Source: CBDATA01 sp965202845
Lineage (GTDB): Bacteria; Acidobacteriota; Vicinamibacteria; Marinacidobacterales; Marinacidobacteraceae
DNA length: 64,000 bases
Assembly (NCBI GenBank): GCA_965202845.1
Contig: OZ241856.1
Span: 186,001-250,000 of the forward strand
Direction: 5' to 3'
Shown: positions 42,818 to 52,141 of the stretch, piece after piece
How the letters are laid out: every line of letters begins with the position of its first letter
Position numbering within the stretch: the stretch's first letter is position 1
The notes under the pieces: model-generated
What the model was told of the DNA's origin: nothing
The model's input: only the letters and a program-made list of their open reading frames with translations
The model's database searches: none
Program-made: the position numbers and the translations under genes

Positions 42818-43705
42818 CTAGCATACTGGCGGCGTTTCGCAGGTTTCCTGGGCGGCGGCGAGATATTCCCTGACTTCGGGCGCCCGCGGGTCGTCGGGCG
42901 CCAGCTCCACGAACCGGCGGTAGCGCCGGATCGCGGCGGCGCAGTCGTCGCGCTGGGCCGCCCGGTCGCCCAGGAAGTAGTGCGCCGTCGCCGCCCGTCG
43001 TCCGGCGCCGCCCCATTCCAGAAAGTCGGCGAAGTGGATCGCCGCCCGGGCGTCATCCTCCAGGCGGAGCGCCGCTCCGGCGGCCATCCAGTGCGCCTCG
43101 CCGGCGAAGGCGCCCTCGGGGTCGGCTTCCAGATAGCGGTCCAGCAGCGAACCCGCCTCCTCGTAGCCGCCCGCCCGGTAGCGGAGCCGCCCCAGCAGGA
43201 AGAGCGCCTCCGCGATTTCGGGGGACTGCTCCACGACGACGCGGAACGCCGCCTCGGCGTCCTCCGGGTTCTGGTCCTGCAGGCCGTAGCCGAGCCAGAA
43301 GGCCACTTCCGGATCCTCGGGGTCGGCGTCCGCCGCCTGCCGCAGCCAGGGCGCCGCCGCCTGGTGGTCGCCGGCCCGGGCGTGGGACAGCCCGGCGCTC
43401 CGCACCGCGAGCGCCGCCTGCTCCGGCATCCGCTCCCGCACTTCGGGGGCTTCCTCCATCGCGGCGAGGAAGGCTTCGAACGCGGCGGCGGCTTCCGGCC
43501 AATCCCCCAGCGCCTGGTAGGCGTAGCCCAGGAAATACCGGATGCCGAAGGAATCCGGTCGCTCCCCGAGCGCCGCCCGGCAGCTGGCGACCGCCTGCTC
43601 CCATGCGGCGCCCTGGACTGCGGCTTCGCAATCCTCCGCCTGTCTCGCGCCGCCCGTCGCCCCTGGAAGCAGGAGCGCGAGGAGCAGCTCAGGAAGCCGC
43701 CGCAG
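42818..43705 (-). CDS. Secreted cysteine-bracketed TPR protein, paralogue 3 (CTG start)
   Basis: The 295-aa protein has one C-x8-W-x6-C unit (CEAAVQGAAWEQAVASC), TPR repeats (AAPWLRQAADADPEDPEVA) and a C-terminal C-x33-C pair from DDCAAAIRRYRRF to ETCETPPVC. No ATG, GTG or TTG fits its 5' end except one deep inside fmdB. A CTG at 43705 opens a convincing signal peptide (LRRLPELLLALLLPGATGG) and has GGAGG nine bases upstream, so a CTG start is proposed. It overlaps the fmdB gene by 17 bases. Confidence 0.75.
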   Translation of the reverse strand: MRRLPELLLALLLPGATGGARQAEDCEAAVQGAAWEQAVASCRAALGERPDSFGIRYFLGYAYQALGDWPEAAAAFEAFLAAMEEAPEVRERMPEQAALAVRSAGLSHARAGDHQAAAPWLRQAADADPEDPEVAFWLGYGLQDQNPEDAEAAFRVVVEQSPEIAEALFLLGRLRYRAGGYEEAGSLLDRYLEADPEGAFAGEAHWMAAGAALRLEDDARAAIHFADFLEWGGAGRRAATAHYFLGDRAAQRDDCAAAIRRYRRFVELAPDDPRAPEVREYLAAAQETCETPPVC

Positions 43706-43997
43706 CCGACTTCGCCTCCGAAGCGCCGCCGCCCGCCTTGCTGGCGGCGGCGACGTCCTTTTTCTTGCCCGATTTCTTACCCGAGTCTTCGGCGCCGTTC
43801 TTTTTCTGTTTCGCATCCTTCCGGGCGTAGTCGGTGACGTACCAGCCGCTTCCCACGAACTGGATCGCCGGCGAGGAGACCATGCGGCTGGCGGCGCCGC
43901 CGCAGTGGCGGCAGACATCCAGGGGCGGGTCCGCCACCCGCTGGAGCGCCTCGAACGTCCGGTCGCACGCCGCGCAGCGGTATTCGTAGATGGGCAT
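43689..43997 (-). CDS. FmdB-family zinc ribbon protein
   Basis: The 102-aa protein begins MPIYEYRCAACDRTFEALQ and continues VCRHCGGAASRMVSSPAIQF, giving two C-x2-C pairs for one zinc. VGSGWYVTDYARKDAKQKK is the usual end of the FmdB/CxxC_CXXC_SSSS domain. The last ~35 residues are a Lys/Ala/Ser-rich tail. The family is called regulatory after FmdB of methylotrophs, but function is uncertain. Its 3' end holds the ribosome site and start of the third TPR paralogue, so the two are co-translated. Confidence 0.9.
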   Translation of the reverse strand: MPIYEYRCAACDRTFEALQRVADPPLDVCRHCGGAASRMVSSPAIQFVGSGWYVTDYARKDAKQKKNGAEDSGKKSGKKKDVAAASKAGGGASEAKSAAAAS

Positions 43998-44014
43998 CGG
44001 CGGGGGGCAGTCTA

Positions 44015-45547
44015 TTACGGCGGCAGGTCCGGGGTGGAGGGCGGCGGGCGCCGGTGGAGCGTCGCCTGTTCGTAGGCGAACGCGATCCGGATCAGGTGCG
44101 ATTCGCTCCGCGCCGGGCCCAGCAGCTGGAGACCGGCGGGGAGGCCGTCCCCGGTGAACCCCATCGGCACGGTGAGGGCGGGGAAGCCGGTCGGAGGCGC
44201 CAGCTGGGGCGAGTTGTTTCCGCCGGGAGTCACCAGGTCGCCCAGCATCCTGGGCGGGTGGCTCCAGGTGGGGAAGGCGAGCGCCCGGAGGTCCTGCTCC
44301 TCGAAGAGACCGCCGACCTGGGCGCGGAGATCGGCACTGGCGGCGAGCGCCTCCGCGCATTCGCTTTCGGGCGGCGCCTCCACCTCGAGGGCGTTTTCGA
44401 GGCGTCCCCGGATGGAGGGGTGGAAGGCGTCGCTGTCCACGATGTCCTGGAGGGTCCGCATCGGAGCGTCGGGTCCCAGACTCGCCAGATACGCCTCGAG
44501 GTGGGCCCGGAACGGGTTGCACCACAGGGGCCGGTCCTCGTCGTCCAGCATCGGGATGCGGATCGGATCGACCAGTTCGGCGCCCCGCTCCCGCAGGTCG
44601 GCGAGCGCCGCCTCGAAAAGCTCCCGGATTTCGGGGTCGGCGCCGTCGGCGTCGGAGAGCTGGCGGACGACTCCGATCCGGACGCCGCCGAGCGGGGAGG
44701 CGTCCAGCGCCGCCCGGTAGTCGGGGTCCCGCGCCTGCCCGTCGGTCGCCGGATCGGCCGGGTCGGGGCCGGCGATCACGTCGAAGACCCGGACCGCGTC
44801 CTCGACCGTCCGCGCCATCGGCCCCCCGATGTCGCGAAACAGGTTCAGCGGCACGATGCCGTCGCGGCTGGTGATTCCCATGGTGGAGCGGATCCCCACC
44901 AGCGCGGCGTGCGACGACGGACCCCGGATCGAGTTGCCGGTGTCGGTGCCCAGTCCCGCCGCGCCGAAGCTGGCGGCGACCGCCACCGCGGTGCCGCCGG
45001 AGGAGCCGGCGGGAACCCGCCGGGGGTCGTAGGGATTGCGGGTGTGGCCGGGAACCACCGAACCCAGGGTCTCGTTGGGGCTGAACGCGAACTCGGCCAT
45101 GTTGGACTTGGCGAGCACGATCGCTCCGGCTTCCCGGAGCCTTTGCACCTGAAAGGCGTCGTCGGGAGGCCGGGATGCGGCGAGGGACGCGGAGCCGGCG
45201 GTGGTGGGCATGTCCCGGGTGTCGTAGTTGTCCTTCACGATCATCGGAACGCACTCCAGCGGCCGGGTGACGCCGCCGTCCTGCGCGATGCGCCGGTCGG
45301 CCTCCCGGGCGCGCTCCTCCGCGTGCGGCGCCGCCGCCACGATCGCGCTGAGCGTGGGGCCCTGCCGGTCGTAGGCTTCGATGCGCGCCCGGTAGGCGGC
45401 CACCAGCTCCGAGCAGGTGAAGCGCCCCGCCTCGAGTCCCCGATGGATCCCCCGGATGTCCAGCTCGACCACCCGCAGGGGTTCGGGGGGCGTTCCGCAG
45501 GCAGCGGCGAGGGCGCCCGGGAGGAGAATGGCGGTCGCGCGCATCAT
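44015..45547 (-). CDS. Amidase-signature lipoprotein
   Basis: The 510-aa protein has a lipoprotein signal (ATAILLPGALAAAC; lipobox LAAAC), so it is probably membrane-anchored outside the cytoplasm. The amidase-signature core has PMIVKDNYDTRDMPTTAGSA near residue 95 (catalytic Lys), VPAGSSGGTAVAVAAS near 165 and GLGTDTGNSIRGPS near 190 (two Ser residues). It is related in architecture to the amidase at 31596-33218. Two consecutive ATGs (45547 and 45544) could be used. It ends 17 bases before fmdB on the same strand. Confidence 0.9.
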   Translation of the reverse strand: MMRATAILLPGALAAACGTPPEPLRVVELDIRGIHRGLEAGRFTCSELVAAYRARIEAYDRQGPTLSAIVAAAPHAEERAREADRRIAQDGGVTRPLECVPMIVKDNYDTRDMPTTAGSASLAASRPPDDAFQVQRLREAGAIVLAKSNMAEFAFSPNETLGSVVPGHTRNPYDPRRVPAGSSGGTAVAVAASFGAAGLGTDTGNSIRGPSSHAALVGIRSTMGITSRDGIVPLNLFRDIGGPMARTVEDAVRVFDVIAGPDPADPATDGQARDPDYRAALDASPLGGVRIGVVRQLSDADGADPEIRELFEAALADLRERGAELVDPIRIPMLDDEDRPLWCNPFRAHLEAYLASLGPDAPMRTLQDIVDSDAFHPSIRGRLENALEVEAPPESECAEALAASADLRAQVGGLFEEQDLRALAFPTWSHPPRMLGDLVTPGGNNSPQLAPPTGFPALTVPMGFTGDGLPAGLQLLGPARSESHLIRIAFAYEQATLHRRPPPSTPDLPP

Positions 45548-45577
45548 GTCCTGCGCATTGTACGGACGAACTCCCGT

Positions 45578-45583
45578 TAGAAT
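45578..45583 (+). promoter_or_regulatory. TAGAAT -10-like element ahead of trpD
   Basis: GTTAGAATCCCC lies in the 222-bp divergent gap between the lipoprotein amidase and trpD. The same TAGAAT(CCCC) text occurs before other operon-first genes in this window. No convincing -35 is present at the standard distance. The gap also holds a short frame at 45600-45671 and a small CGGCGG/CCGCCG stem-loop near 45697-45715. Confidence 0.35.
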
Positions 45584-45769
45584 CCCCCCCGCACGAACCA
45601 TGCTGGGAACCCGGGACCTCTCCCCCGCGCGCCAATTTCGCTGGCGAAGCCGCTCCTCTGGAATTCGCTGACCGGAGCGTCTCGCAACCTCCGGCGGCGG
45701 TCGCCCGCCGAGCCCGGGACCATGCGCCCCGGCCCCCTCCCCCCCCATGATCATCCCATGGATCGTCCC

Positions 45770-46789
45770 ATGATCGCCAACCTGCTCGAAGCCCTGCTCG
45801 CCGGGGAAAGCGCCGATCCGTCGGCGCTGGAAGCGGCCCTCCACCGGATTCTCGCCGGAGAGGGCGACGCCGTCGAAACCTCCGCGCTGCTGGTCGCCCT
45901 GCGCGTCCGGGAGCCCGACGCCGCCACCCTCGCCGCCTGCGCCCGGGTCTTGCGCAGCCACCGCAAGGCGGTGGTCTCCTCGGTCCGCCCGCTGGTGGAC
46001 ACCTGCGGAACCGGCGGCGACCGCAGCGGCACGTTCAACATCTCCACCGCCTCGGCGTTCGTGGTGGCGGCCGGCGGCGGCGCGGTCGCCAAGCACGGAA
46101 ACCGCAGCGTGTCCTCGACCACCGGGAGCGCCGACGTGCTGGAAGCCTGCGGCGCCCCGCTGCACCTGAACCCGGAGCAGGCGGTCCGCATCCTCGACTC
46201 CACCGGCTTCGTCTTCCTTTTCGCCCCCGCCTTCCACCCGGCGATGGCCCACGTGGCGCCGGTGCGCCGCGCGCTGGGCATCCGCACCGTGTTCAACGTG
46301 CTGGGGCCGCTCGCCAACCCGGCGCTGGCCGACCGCCAGCTGGTCGGGGTCTACGACCCGTCGCTGACCGGCATCGTGGCCGAGGCGCTGCGGGATCTGG
46401 GCTGCGCCTCGGCGCTGGTCGCGCACTGCGAGGGGCTCGACGAGCTCGGGCTGCACGGAACCACCCGGGGGCACCGGCTGGTCGAGGGAACGGTGCGCGC
46501 ATTCGCGTTCCACCCGCGCGACCTCGGTCTCGACGAAGCGCCGATCTCCGCCCTCGCCGGCGGCGGCCCCCGGGAGAACATGGCGATCCTGAAGCGGGTG
46601 CTCTCGGGAGAGGACGAAGGTCCCTGCCGGGATGTGGTGGCGATCAACGCCGGCGCCGCCCTGATGGTGGCCGGCCTCGCCCCCGATCTCGAATCCGGCC
46701 TGCGCGCGGCCCGCGAGATCCTCGAATCGGGCGAAGCCCTTCGGTCCCTGGACCGCTACATCGAGACCAGCGTTCGGGTGACCTCGTGA
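45770..46789 (+). CDS. trpD: Anthranilate phosphoribosyltransferase
   Basis: It joins anthranilate to PRPP in tryptophan synthesis. The 339-aa length (from ATG 45770) is typical, and MIANLLEALLAGES matches the normal N-terminal helix; ATGs at 45758 and 45722 would add 4 or 16 residues. Motifs: VDTCGTGGDRSGTFNIST near residue 78 (PRPP loop), VAKHGNRSVSSTTGSADVLE near 105, and CEGLDELGLHG near 222 with the metal-binding Asp-Glu pair. First gene of a tightly packed trpDCFBA operon; no trpE or trpG is in the window. Confidence 0.95.
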   Translation: MIANLLEALLAGESADPSALEAALHRILAGEGDAVETSALLVALRVREPDAATLAACARVLRSHRKAVVSSVRPLVDTCGTGGDRSGTFNISTASAFVVAAGGGAVAKHGNRSVSSTTGSADVLEACGAPLHLNPEQAVRILDSTGFVFLFAPAFHPAMAHVAPVRRALGIRTVFNVLGPLANPALADRQLVGVYDPSLTGIVAEALRDLGCASALVAHCEGLDELGLHGTTRGHRLVEGTVRAFAFHPRDLGLDEAPISALAGGGPRENMAILKRVLSGEDEGPCRDVVAINAGAALMVAGLAPDLESGLRAAREILESGEALRSLDRYIETSVRVTS

Positions 46790-47550
46790 GCCGGCGGGGG
46801 GCGCTGGACTCACTGGTGCGGGCGGCCCGGAACCGCGCCGCCCAATTGGCCGCCCAATTGGCTGCCTGCCCGACTCCCGAACTCCCTTCGGGACCGGCGC
46901 GGCCGTCGTTCGCCGCCGCCCTCCGTGGGCGGGAGCGGCTCTCGGTGATCGCCGAGTTCAAGCGGCGCAGCCCGTCGGCGGGTCCGATCGCCGCCGACGC
47001 CGATCCGGCCCACCAGGCCCGGCGCTACCGGGAGGCGGGCACCGCCGCCCTCTCGGTGCTGACCGACCCGGACGGATTCGGCGGATCGTTCGCGGATCTC
47101 GCCGCCGCCGCCGAGGCCTCCAGGCTGCCGACCCTGATGAAGGATTTCGTCGTCCATCCGGCGCAGATGCGGGCGGGCCGCGCCGCCGGCGCCGCCGCCG
47201 TCCTGCTGATCGCGCGCTGCCTTTCCGGGAGCGAACTGGCGGACCTGGATCGGGAGGCGCGCTCCCTGGGTCTCGACGTTCTGGTGGAAGTCCACGACGC
47301 GGAGGAGCTGGAGCGCGCGCTCGCGCTTCCGGAGGCGCTCCTGGGAATCAACAACCGGGATCTGGACACCTTCGAGGTGGACCGGCGCCGGGCCGACCGG
47401 CTGCTGGGACGGATTCCGGAGGACCGGATCGCGGTGGCCGAGAGCGGCTACCGGGACCCCTCCCACCTGGCGCCGTTGCGGGGCCGCGCCGACGCCGTCC
47501 TCATCGGGACCGCGCTGATGCGGGACCCCGCCATGTTCCGGCAGGCGTGA
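46786..47550 (+). CDS. trpC: Indole-3-glycerol phosphate synthase
   Basis: The 254-aa TIM barrel closes the indole ring of CdRP. Catalytic features: VIAEFKRRSPSAGPI near residue 53 (Glu and Lys, Ser-Pro-Ser), LMKDFVVHPAQM near 110 (Lys), VLLIARCLS, LVEVHDAEEL near 168 (Glu), GINNRDLDTFEVD near 187 (Asn) and VAESGY. The GTG start overlaps the trpD stop (GTGA), so translation is coupled. It is not fused to trpF, which is the separate next gene. Confidence 0.95.
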   Translation: MSRRGALDSLVRAARNRAAQLAAQLAACPTPELPSGPARPSFAAALRGRERLSVIAEFKRRSPSAGPIAADADPAHQARRYREAGTAALSVLTDPDGFGGSFADLAAAAEASRLPTLMKDFVVHPAQMRAGRAAGAAAVLLIARCLSGSELADLDREARSLGLDVLVEVHDAEELERALALPEALLGINNRDLDTFEVDRRRADRLLGRIPEDRIAVAESGYRDPSHLAPLRGRADAVLIGTALMRDPAMFRQA

Positions 47551-48169
47551 TGGAGATCAAGATCTGCGGCCTGCGCCGACCGGAGGACGCCCGTCTCGCG
47601 GTTCGGCTGGGCGCCGGCTGGATCGGGATCGTCCGCGCGCCCCATTCCCCCCGCGCCGCCACCCTCGACGAGGCGCGGCGGGTGATCGATGCGGCCCGGG
47701 AGACCGACGCCTCGGTGCGCCCGGTGCTGGCCACCGGCAGGCGCAGCCGCGAGGACGTCGAACGCGACGCCCGGTTCCTCGAGGTGGAGCGGGTCCAGCC
47801 GCACGGACTCGACGCCTCCGGGGTGGACGCGCTCCGGCGGGCGGGTTTCCTGGTCCACCGGGTGGTGGTGGTGCCGGACGGCGCCGACCGGCTGCCCCGG
47901 TTCCGGACGCCGGGACCCGCCGAGGGCCCCCTGGTGTTCGACGTGGGCGGCGGCGGCACCGGGAGGGCGTTCGACTGGAGAATTCTCGGCGACCGCGCTC
48001 CGGACCGGGCGTTCGTCGCCGGCGGACTGCGCCCGGAAAACGTGTCCCGCCTGCTCCCCTACGCCCCCTGGGGCGTGGACGTCTCGAGCGGGGTGGAGTC
48101 GGCGCCGGGGGTCAAGGACCCGGAACGGATGCGCCGTTTCGTGGACCGGCTCGGCGGCGGAGGGACGGG

Positions 48170-48173
<4 letters not shown>
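47550..48173 (+). CDS. trpF: Phosphoribosylanthranilate isomerase
   Basis: The 207-aa barrel converts PRA to CdRP. MEIKICGLRRPEDA has the catalytic Cys near residue 6. LVFDVGGGGTGRAFDW near residue 130 has the catalytic Asp and the phosphate-binding GGTG loop. FVAGGLRPENV and GVDVSSGVESAPGVKDPERM complete the family pattern. ATG 47550 overlaps the trpC stop by one base; the GTG directly before it is an alternative start. The next gene overlaps by four bases. Confidence 0.93.
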
Positions 48174-49365
<1,192 letters not shown>

Positions 49366-49369
<4 letters not shown>

Positions 49370-50160
49370 GCCTTCGCCTTCTGCGACGGACGCTCGCGGC
49401 CGGCCCCGGGGTGTCTCCCTTCCTGGTGCTGGGCGACCCCTCTCCCGACCTTTCGGTGGAGCTTGCGCGCATCGCGGTCGGGGAAGGCGCCGGGATGCTG
49501 GAGCTCGGCTTCCCCTACCGCGACCCGGTGGCCGACGGCCCGGCGATCCAGGCCGCCGCGAACCGGGCGCTCGCCGCCGGGGTCTCGACCCGGAGCGCGC
49601 TGCGCGTCCTCGCCCGCATCCGGGACGCCTGCCCGGAAACGCCGCTGAACCTGCTGGTCTACGGGAACCTGGTCCACCGGCCGGGGTACGACCGGTTCTG
49701 CTCCGAAGCCGTCGCCGCCGGCGCGTCCTCCCTGCTGGTTCCCGACATTCCGCTGGACGAGGCGGCGCCCCTCCGCCGGGCGTCGTCCCGCGCCGGCCTG
49801 GGACACGTGGAGATGGCCGGCCCCCGCGCCGACCGCTCCCGGCTTCGGAAGCTGGACCGGGCGTCGGCGATGCTCTATCTCGCCGGGTTCCAGGGGGTCA
49901 CCGGAGTGCGGGATGCGGGGTTCGAGCCGGTGCTGGAGCGGGTCCGCGAAGTCGGAGGCATGGTTTCCGCTCCGCTGTGTCTGGGGTTCGGCATCTCGAA
50001 CCGCTCCCAGGTCCGGGACGCCTTCGCCGCCGGAGCCCGGGTGGCGGTGGTCGGCAGCTTTCTGGCCAGGGTCATCGGACGCCATGCGGACCGCCTGGAG
50101 ACCCTGCCGGGCGCCTTCGCCGCCGCGGTGCGGTCGCTGATGCCGCACAATTCGGGGTAG
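49366..50160 (+). CDS. trpA: Tryptophan synthase alpha subunit
   Basis: The 264-aa barrel releases indole from indole-3-glycerol phosphate. MLELGFPYRDPVADGPAIQAA near residue 45 has the catalytic Glu and Asp. NLLVYGNLVHRPGYDRFC, LLVPDIPLDEAAPL near 125, and LYLAGFQGVTGVRD near 168 with LCLGFGISNRSQV near 204 are standard; the YLAGFQGVTG form replaces the more common YxxSRxGVTG. The GTG start overlaps the trpB stop. The DAHP synthase-like gene begins two bases after its stop. Confidence 0.93.
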
Positions 50161-50162
50161 TC

Positions 50163-51197
50163 ATGCTCGTCATCATGCAGCCGGGCCCCACCGAGGGCCA
50201 GTGTCGCCGGGTCGAATCCGCGATCCGGGAGATGGGGTACACCCCGCTCCGGGTGCCGGGGGCGGGGCGCACCGCGATCTGCGTCACCGGAAACCGGGGG
50301 CCGGTGGACGATTCCTGGCTGAGCCGCCTGCCGGGGGTGGCCCAGTGCATCCGGGTGACCAAGCCGTGGAAGCTGGTCAGCCGCGAAGTCCATCCGGAGG
50401 ACACCGTGGTCACGATCGGCGGGGTGGAGGTCGGCGGTCCGGCGCCGGTGGTCATCGCCGGGCCGGGCAGCGTGGAGACCGAGGCGCGCACCCTGGCCAT
50501 CGCCCGAAGCGCGCGCCGTGCCGGGGCGCAGCTGTTCCGCGCCCGGCTCTGGTCCGAGCAGGTGGGTCCCTACCACTTCGCCGGGATTGGCGACGAGGGG
50601 CTCCACACCCTGGAGCGGGTGCGGGCGGAGACCGGGCTGCCGGTGGTCTCCGACGTGGTGGATCCCAGGTCGGTGGAGAAGGTGGCGGAGCGGGTGGACG
50701 CGGTGCAGATCCCGGCCCGGCACATGGGCAACGACCCGCTGCTGGAGGGGATCGCCGGAATCCCGACGCCGGTGATCCTCGAGCGGGCGCCCTCGGCCTC
50801 GGTCGAGGAGTGGCTGATGGCCGCCGAGTCGCTGCTGGCGCGGGAGAAGCAGAACGTGGCGCTTTGCGAGCGGGGGGTGCGAACGGGGGGACAGGCCCGC
50901 ACCGTGCTGGACCTCCATGCGGTTCCGGTGGTTCGGGAAATTTCCCACCTTCCGGTGCTGGTGGATCCGTCGCGGGCGGTGGCCAGCCGGGGGCGGGTGC
51001 GGCCGCTGGCGCGCGCCGCCCTGGGGGTGGGAGCTTCCGGGCTGCTCGTCGAAACCCACACCCACCCGGAAACCGCCTATTCGGACCCCGGCCAGACGGT
51101 CGACATCGCCACCCTCGAGGGCATCATGGCGGATCTCGAGCACATGCGCCGCCTCGAGGTTCTGCCGGTTGCGCCATCATGGACGCCCGCATCGTGA
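50163..51197 (+). CDS. DAHP synthase homologue with degenerate active site
   Basis: The 344-aa protein has the two parts of an AroA-beta DAHP synthase. The N-terminal ferredoxin-like domain (residues 1-75) is well kept, as is KPWKLVSREVHPEDTVV. In the barrel, however, AGPCS is AGPGS (Gly102), the RGGAYKPRTSPY loop is RARLWSEQVGPY, the PxLLKRG lysine is PVILERA, and VDPSH is VDPSR (Arg271). Two metal ligands (Cys, His) and the substrate-binding Lys/Arg residues are gone, while CERGVRT, SHLPVLVDPS, Glu297 and Asp308 remain. DAHP synthase activity is therefore unlikely; a regulatory or changed function is inferred. It is the last gene of the trp run. Confidence 0.85.
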   Translation: MLVIMQPGPTEGQCRRVESAIREMGYTPLRVPGAGRTAICVTGNRGPVDDSWLSRLPGVAQCIRVTKPWKLVSREVHPEDTVVTIGGVEVGGPAPVVIAGPGSVETEARTLAIARSARRAGAQLFRARLWSEQVGPYHFAGIGDEGLHTLERVRAETGLPVVSDVVDPRSVEKVAERVDAVQIPARHMGNDPLLEGIAGIPTPVILERAPSASVEEWLMAAESLLAREKQNVALCERGVRTGGQARTVLDLHAVPVVREISHLPVLVDPSRAVASRGRVRPLARAALGVGASGLLVETHTHPETAYSDPGQTVDIATLEGIMADLEHMRRLEVLPVAPSWTPAS

Positions 51198-52087
51198 ACG
51201 AACCGCCGGTCTCCCCCCCCGAGGAAACCCCGACGAACGTTTCCTTTGGGCGGACGCTCCTCCAGTTCTTCGTCATCCCGATGGGGGTGGTGGTCGTCGG
51301 GGTCGGCCTCTTTCTGGGGTTCGCCTGGCTGGTCTCCGACGACACCACCGCCGAGGACTACCTGAACCGCATCCGCACCGGCGGCAGCCGGGAGGCGCGG
51401 CAGGCGGCCTTCGAGCTGGCGAACCGGATCCGGCACGGCGATGCGGACGAGTTCCGGACCCTGACGCCGGAGCTGGTTCGGGCGTTCGAGGAGGCGCCGC
51501 GCGTCGGCGATCCCTGGGTGCGGCAGTATCTGGCGCTCGCGCTGGGCGCCATCGGGGATGCGGCGGCGGCGCCCGCGCTCCAGGACGCGCTCCAGGACGC
51601 CGATCCGGTCGTTCCGGTCTACGCGGCCTGGGCGCTGGGCGCGATCGGCGACCCGGACGCGGTGGACGCCCTGGCGGAGGCCAGCCAGTCCCCGGACGCC
51701 GGAATCCGGACGATGGCCGTCTACGCGCTGGGCGCGATCGGCGACCCGGAAGCCGCCCCCGCGCTGCTCCGCGCCATGGAGGACCCGGCGCCCGAAGTGG
51801 CGATGAACGCGGTGGTGGCGCTGGCCCGCCTGGGAGACCGGAACGCCGGGGAGCGGCTGCTGGGGATGCTGGAACCCGAGTACTGGGAAGGACTTGCGGA
51901 GATGAACGACGGGGAGCGCAAGCTGGGCCGGCTGAGCGCGATCCAGGCCGCCGGGGCGCTGCGTTCCCCCGAGGTCCTGGAAGCGCTCCGGGAGATTGGC
52001 GCCTCCGACCCGGACCTCCGCACCCGGGAGACGGCGCTCCGGGCGCTCGCCGGGGGCGACCGCAACGAACCGCCCCCGGAGCGATGA
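51179..52087 (+). CDS. Membrane-anchored HEAT-repeat protein
   Basis: The 302-aa protein has one membrane helix (FFVIPMGVVVVGVGLFLGFAW, about residues 30-50) after a short Pro-rich tail, then a soluble domain of HEAT/PBS-type repeats. ALGAIGD recurs at 31-residue spacing, matching a 93-base DNA repeat. The repeats end near residue 230, followed by helical sequence. It probably scaffolds a membrane complex. ATG 51179 overlaps the upstream gene by 19 bases; GTG 51194 (GTGA overlap) is equally possible. It lies between the trp genes and the Rieske/cytochrome b block, which suggests a role with that complex, but this is inference. Confidence 0.82.
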   Translation: MDARIVNEPPVSPPEETPTNVSFGRTLLQFFVIPMGVVVVGVGLFLGFAWLVSDDTTAEDYLNRIRTGGSREARQAAFELANRIRHGDADEFRTLTPELVRAFEEAPRVGDPWVRQYLALALGAIGDAAAAPALQDALQDADPVVPVYAAWALGAIGDPDAVDALAEASQSPDAGIRTMAVYALGAIGDPEAAPALLRAMEDPAPEVAMNAVVALARLGDRNAGERLLGMLEPEYWEGLAEMNDGERKLGRLSAIQAAGALRSPEVLEALREIGASDPDLRTRETALRALAGGDRNEPPPER

Positions 52088-52117
52088 AGGACCTTCCGTC
52101 GCCGGCGGCATTGGCTA

Positions 52118-52123
52118 TAGAAT
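52118..52123 (+). promoter_or_regulatory. TAGAAT -10-like element ahead of the Rieske gene
   Basis: GGCTATAGAATCCCCC ends about 20 bases before the Rieske ATG, in the only gap (54 bp) between the HEAT gene and the respiratory block. A CTTCCG at 52093-52098 is a weak -35 candidate at 19 bases. Confidence 0.4.
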
Positions 52124-52141
52124 CCCCCGACCGACATCCAG

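Noticed and set aside
50163..51197. Calling this gene a working aroF
   Set aside because: Two metal ligands and several substrate-binding residues are replaced; only the fold assignment is safe.
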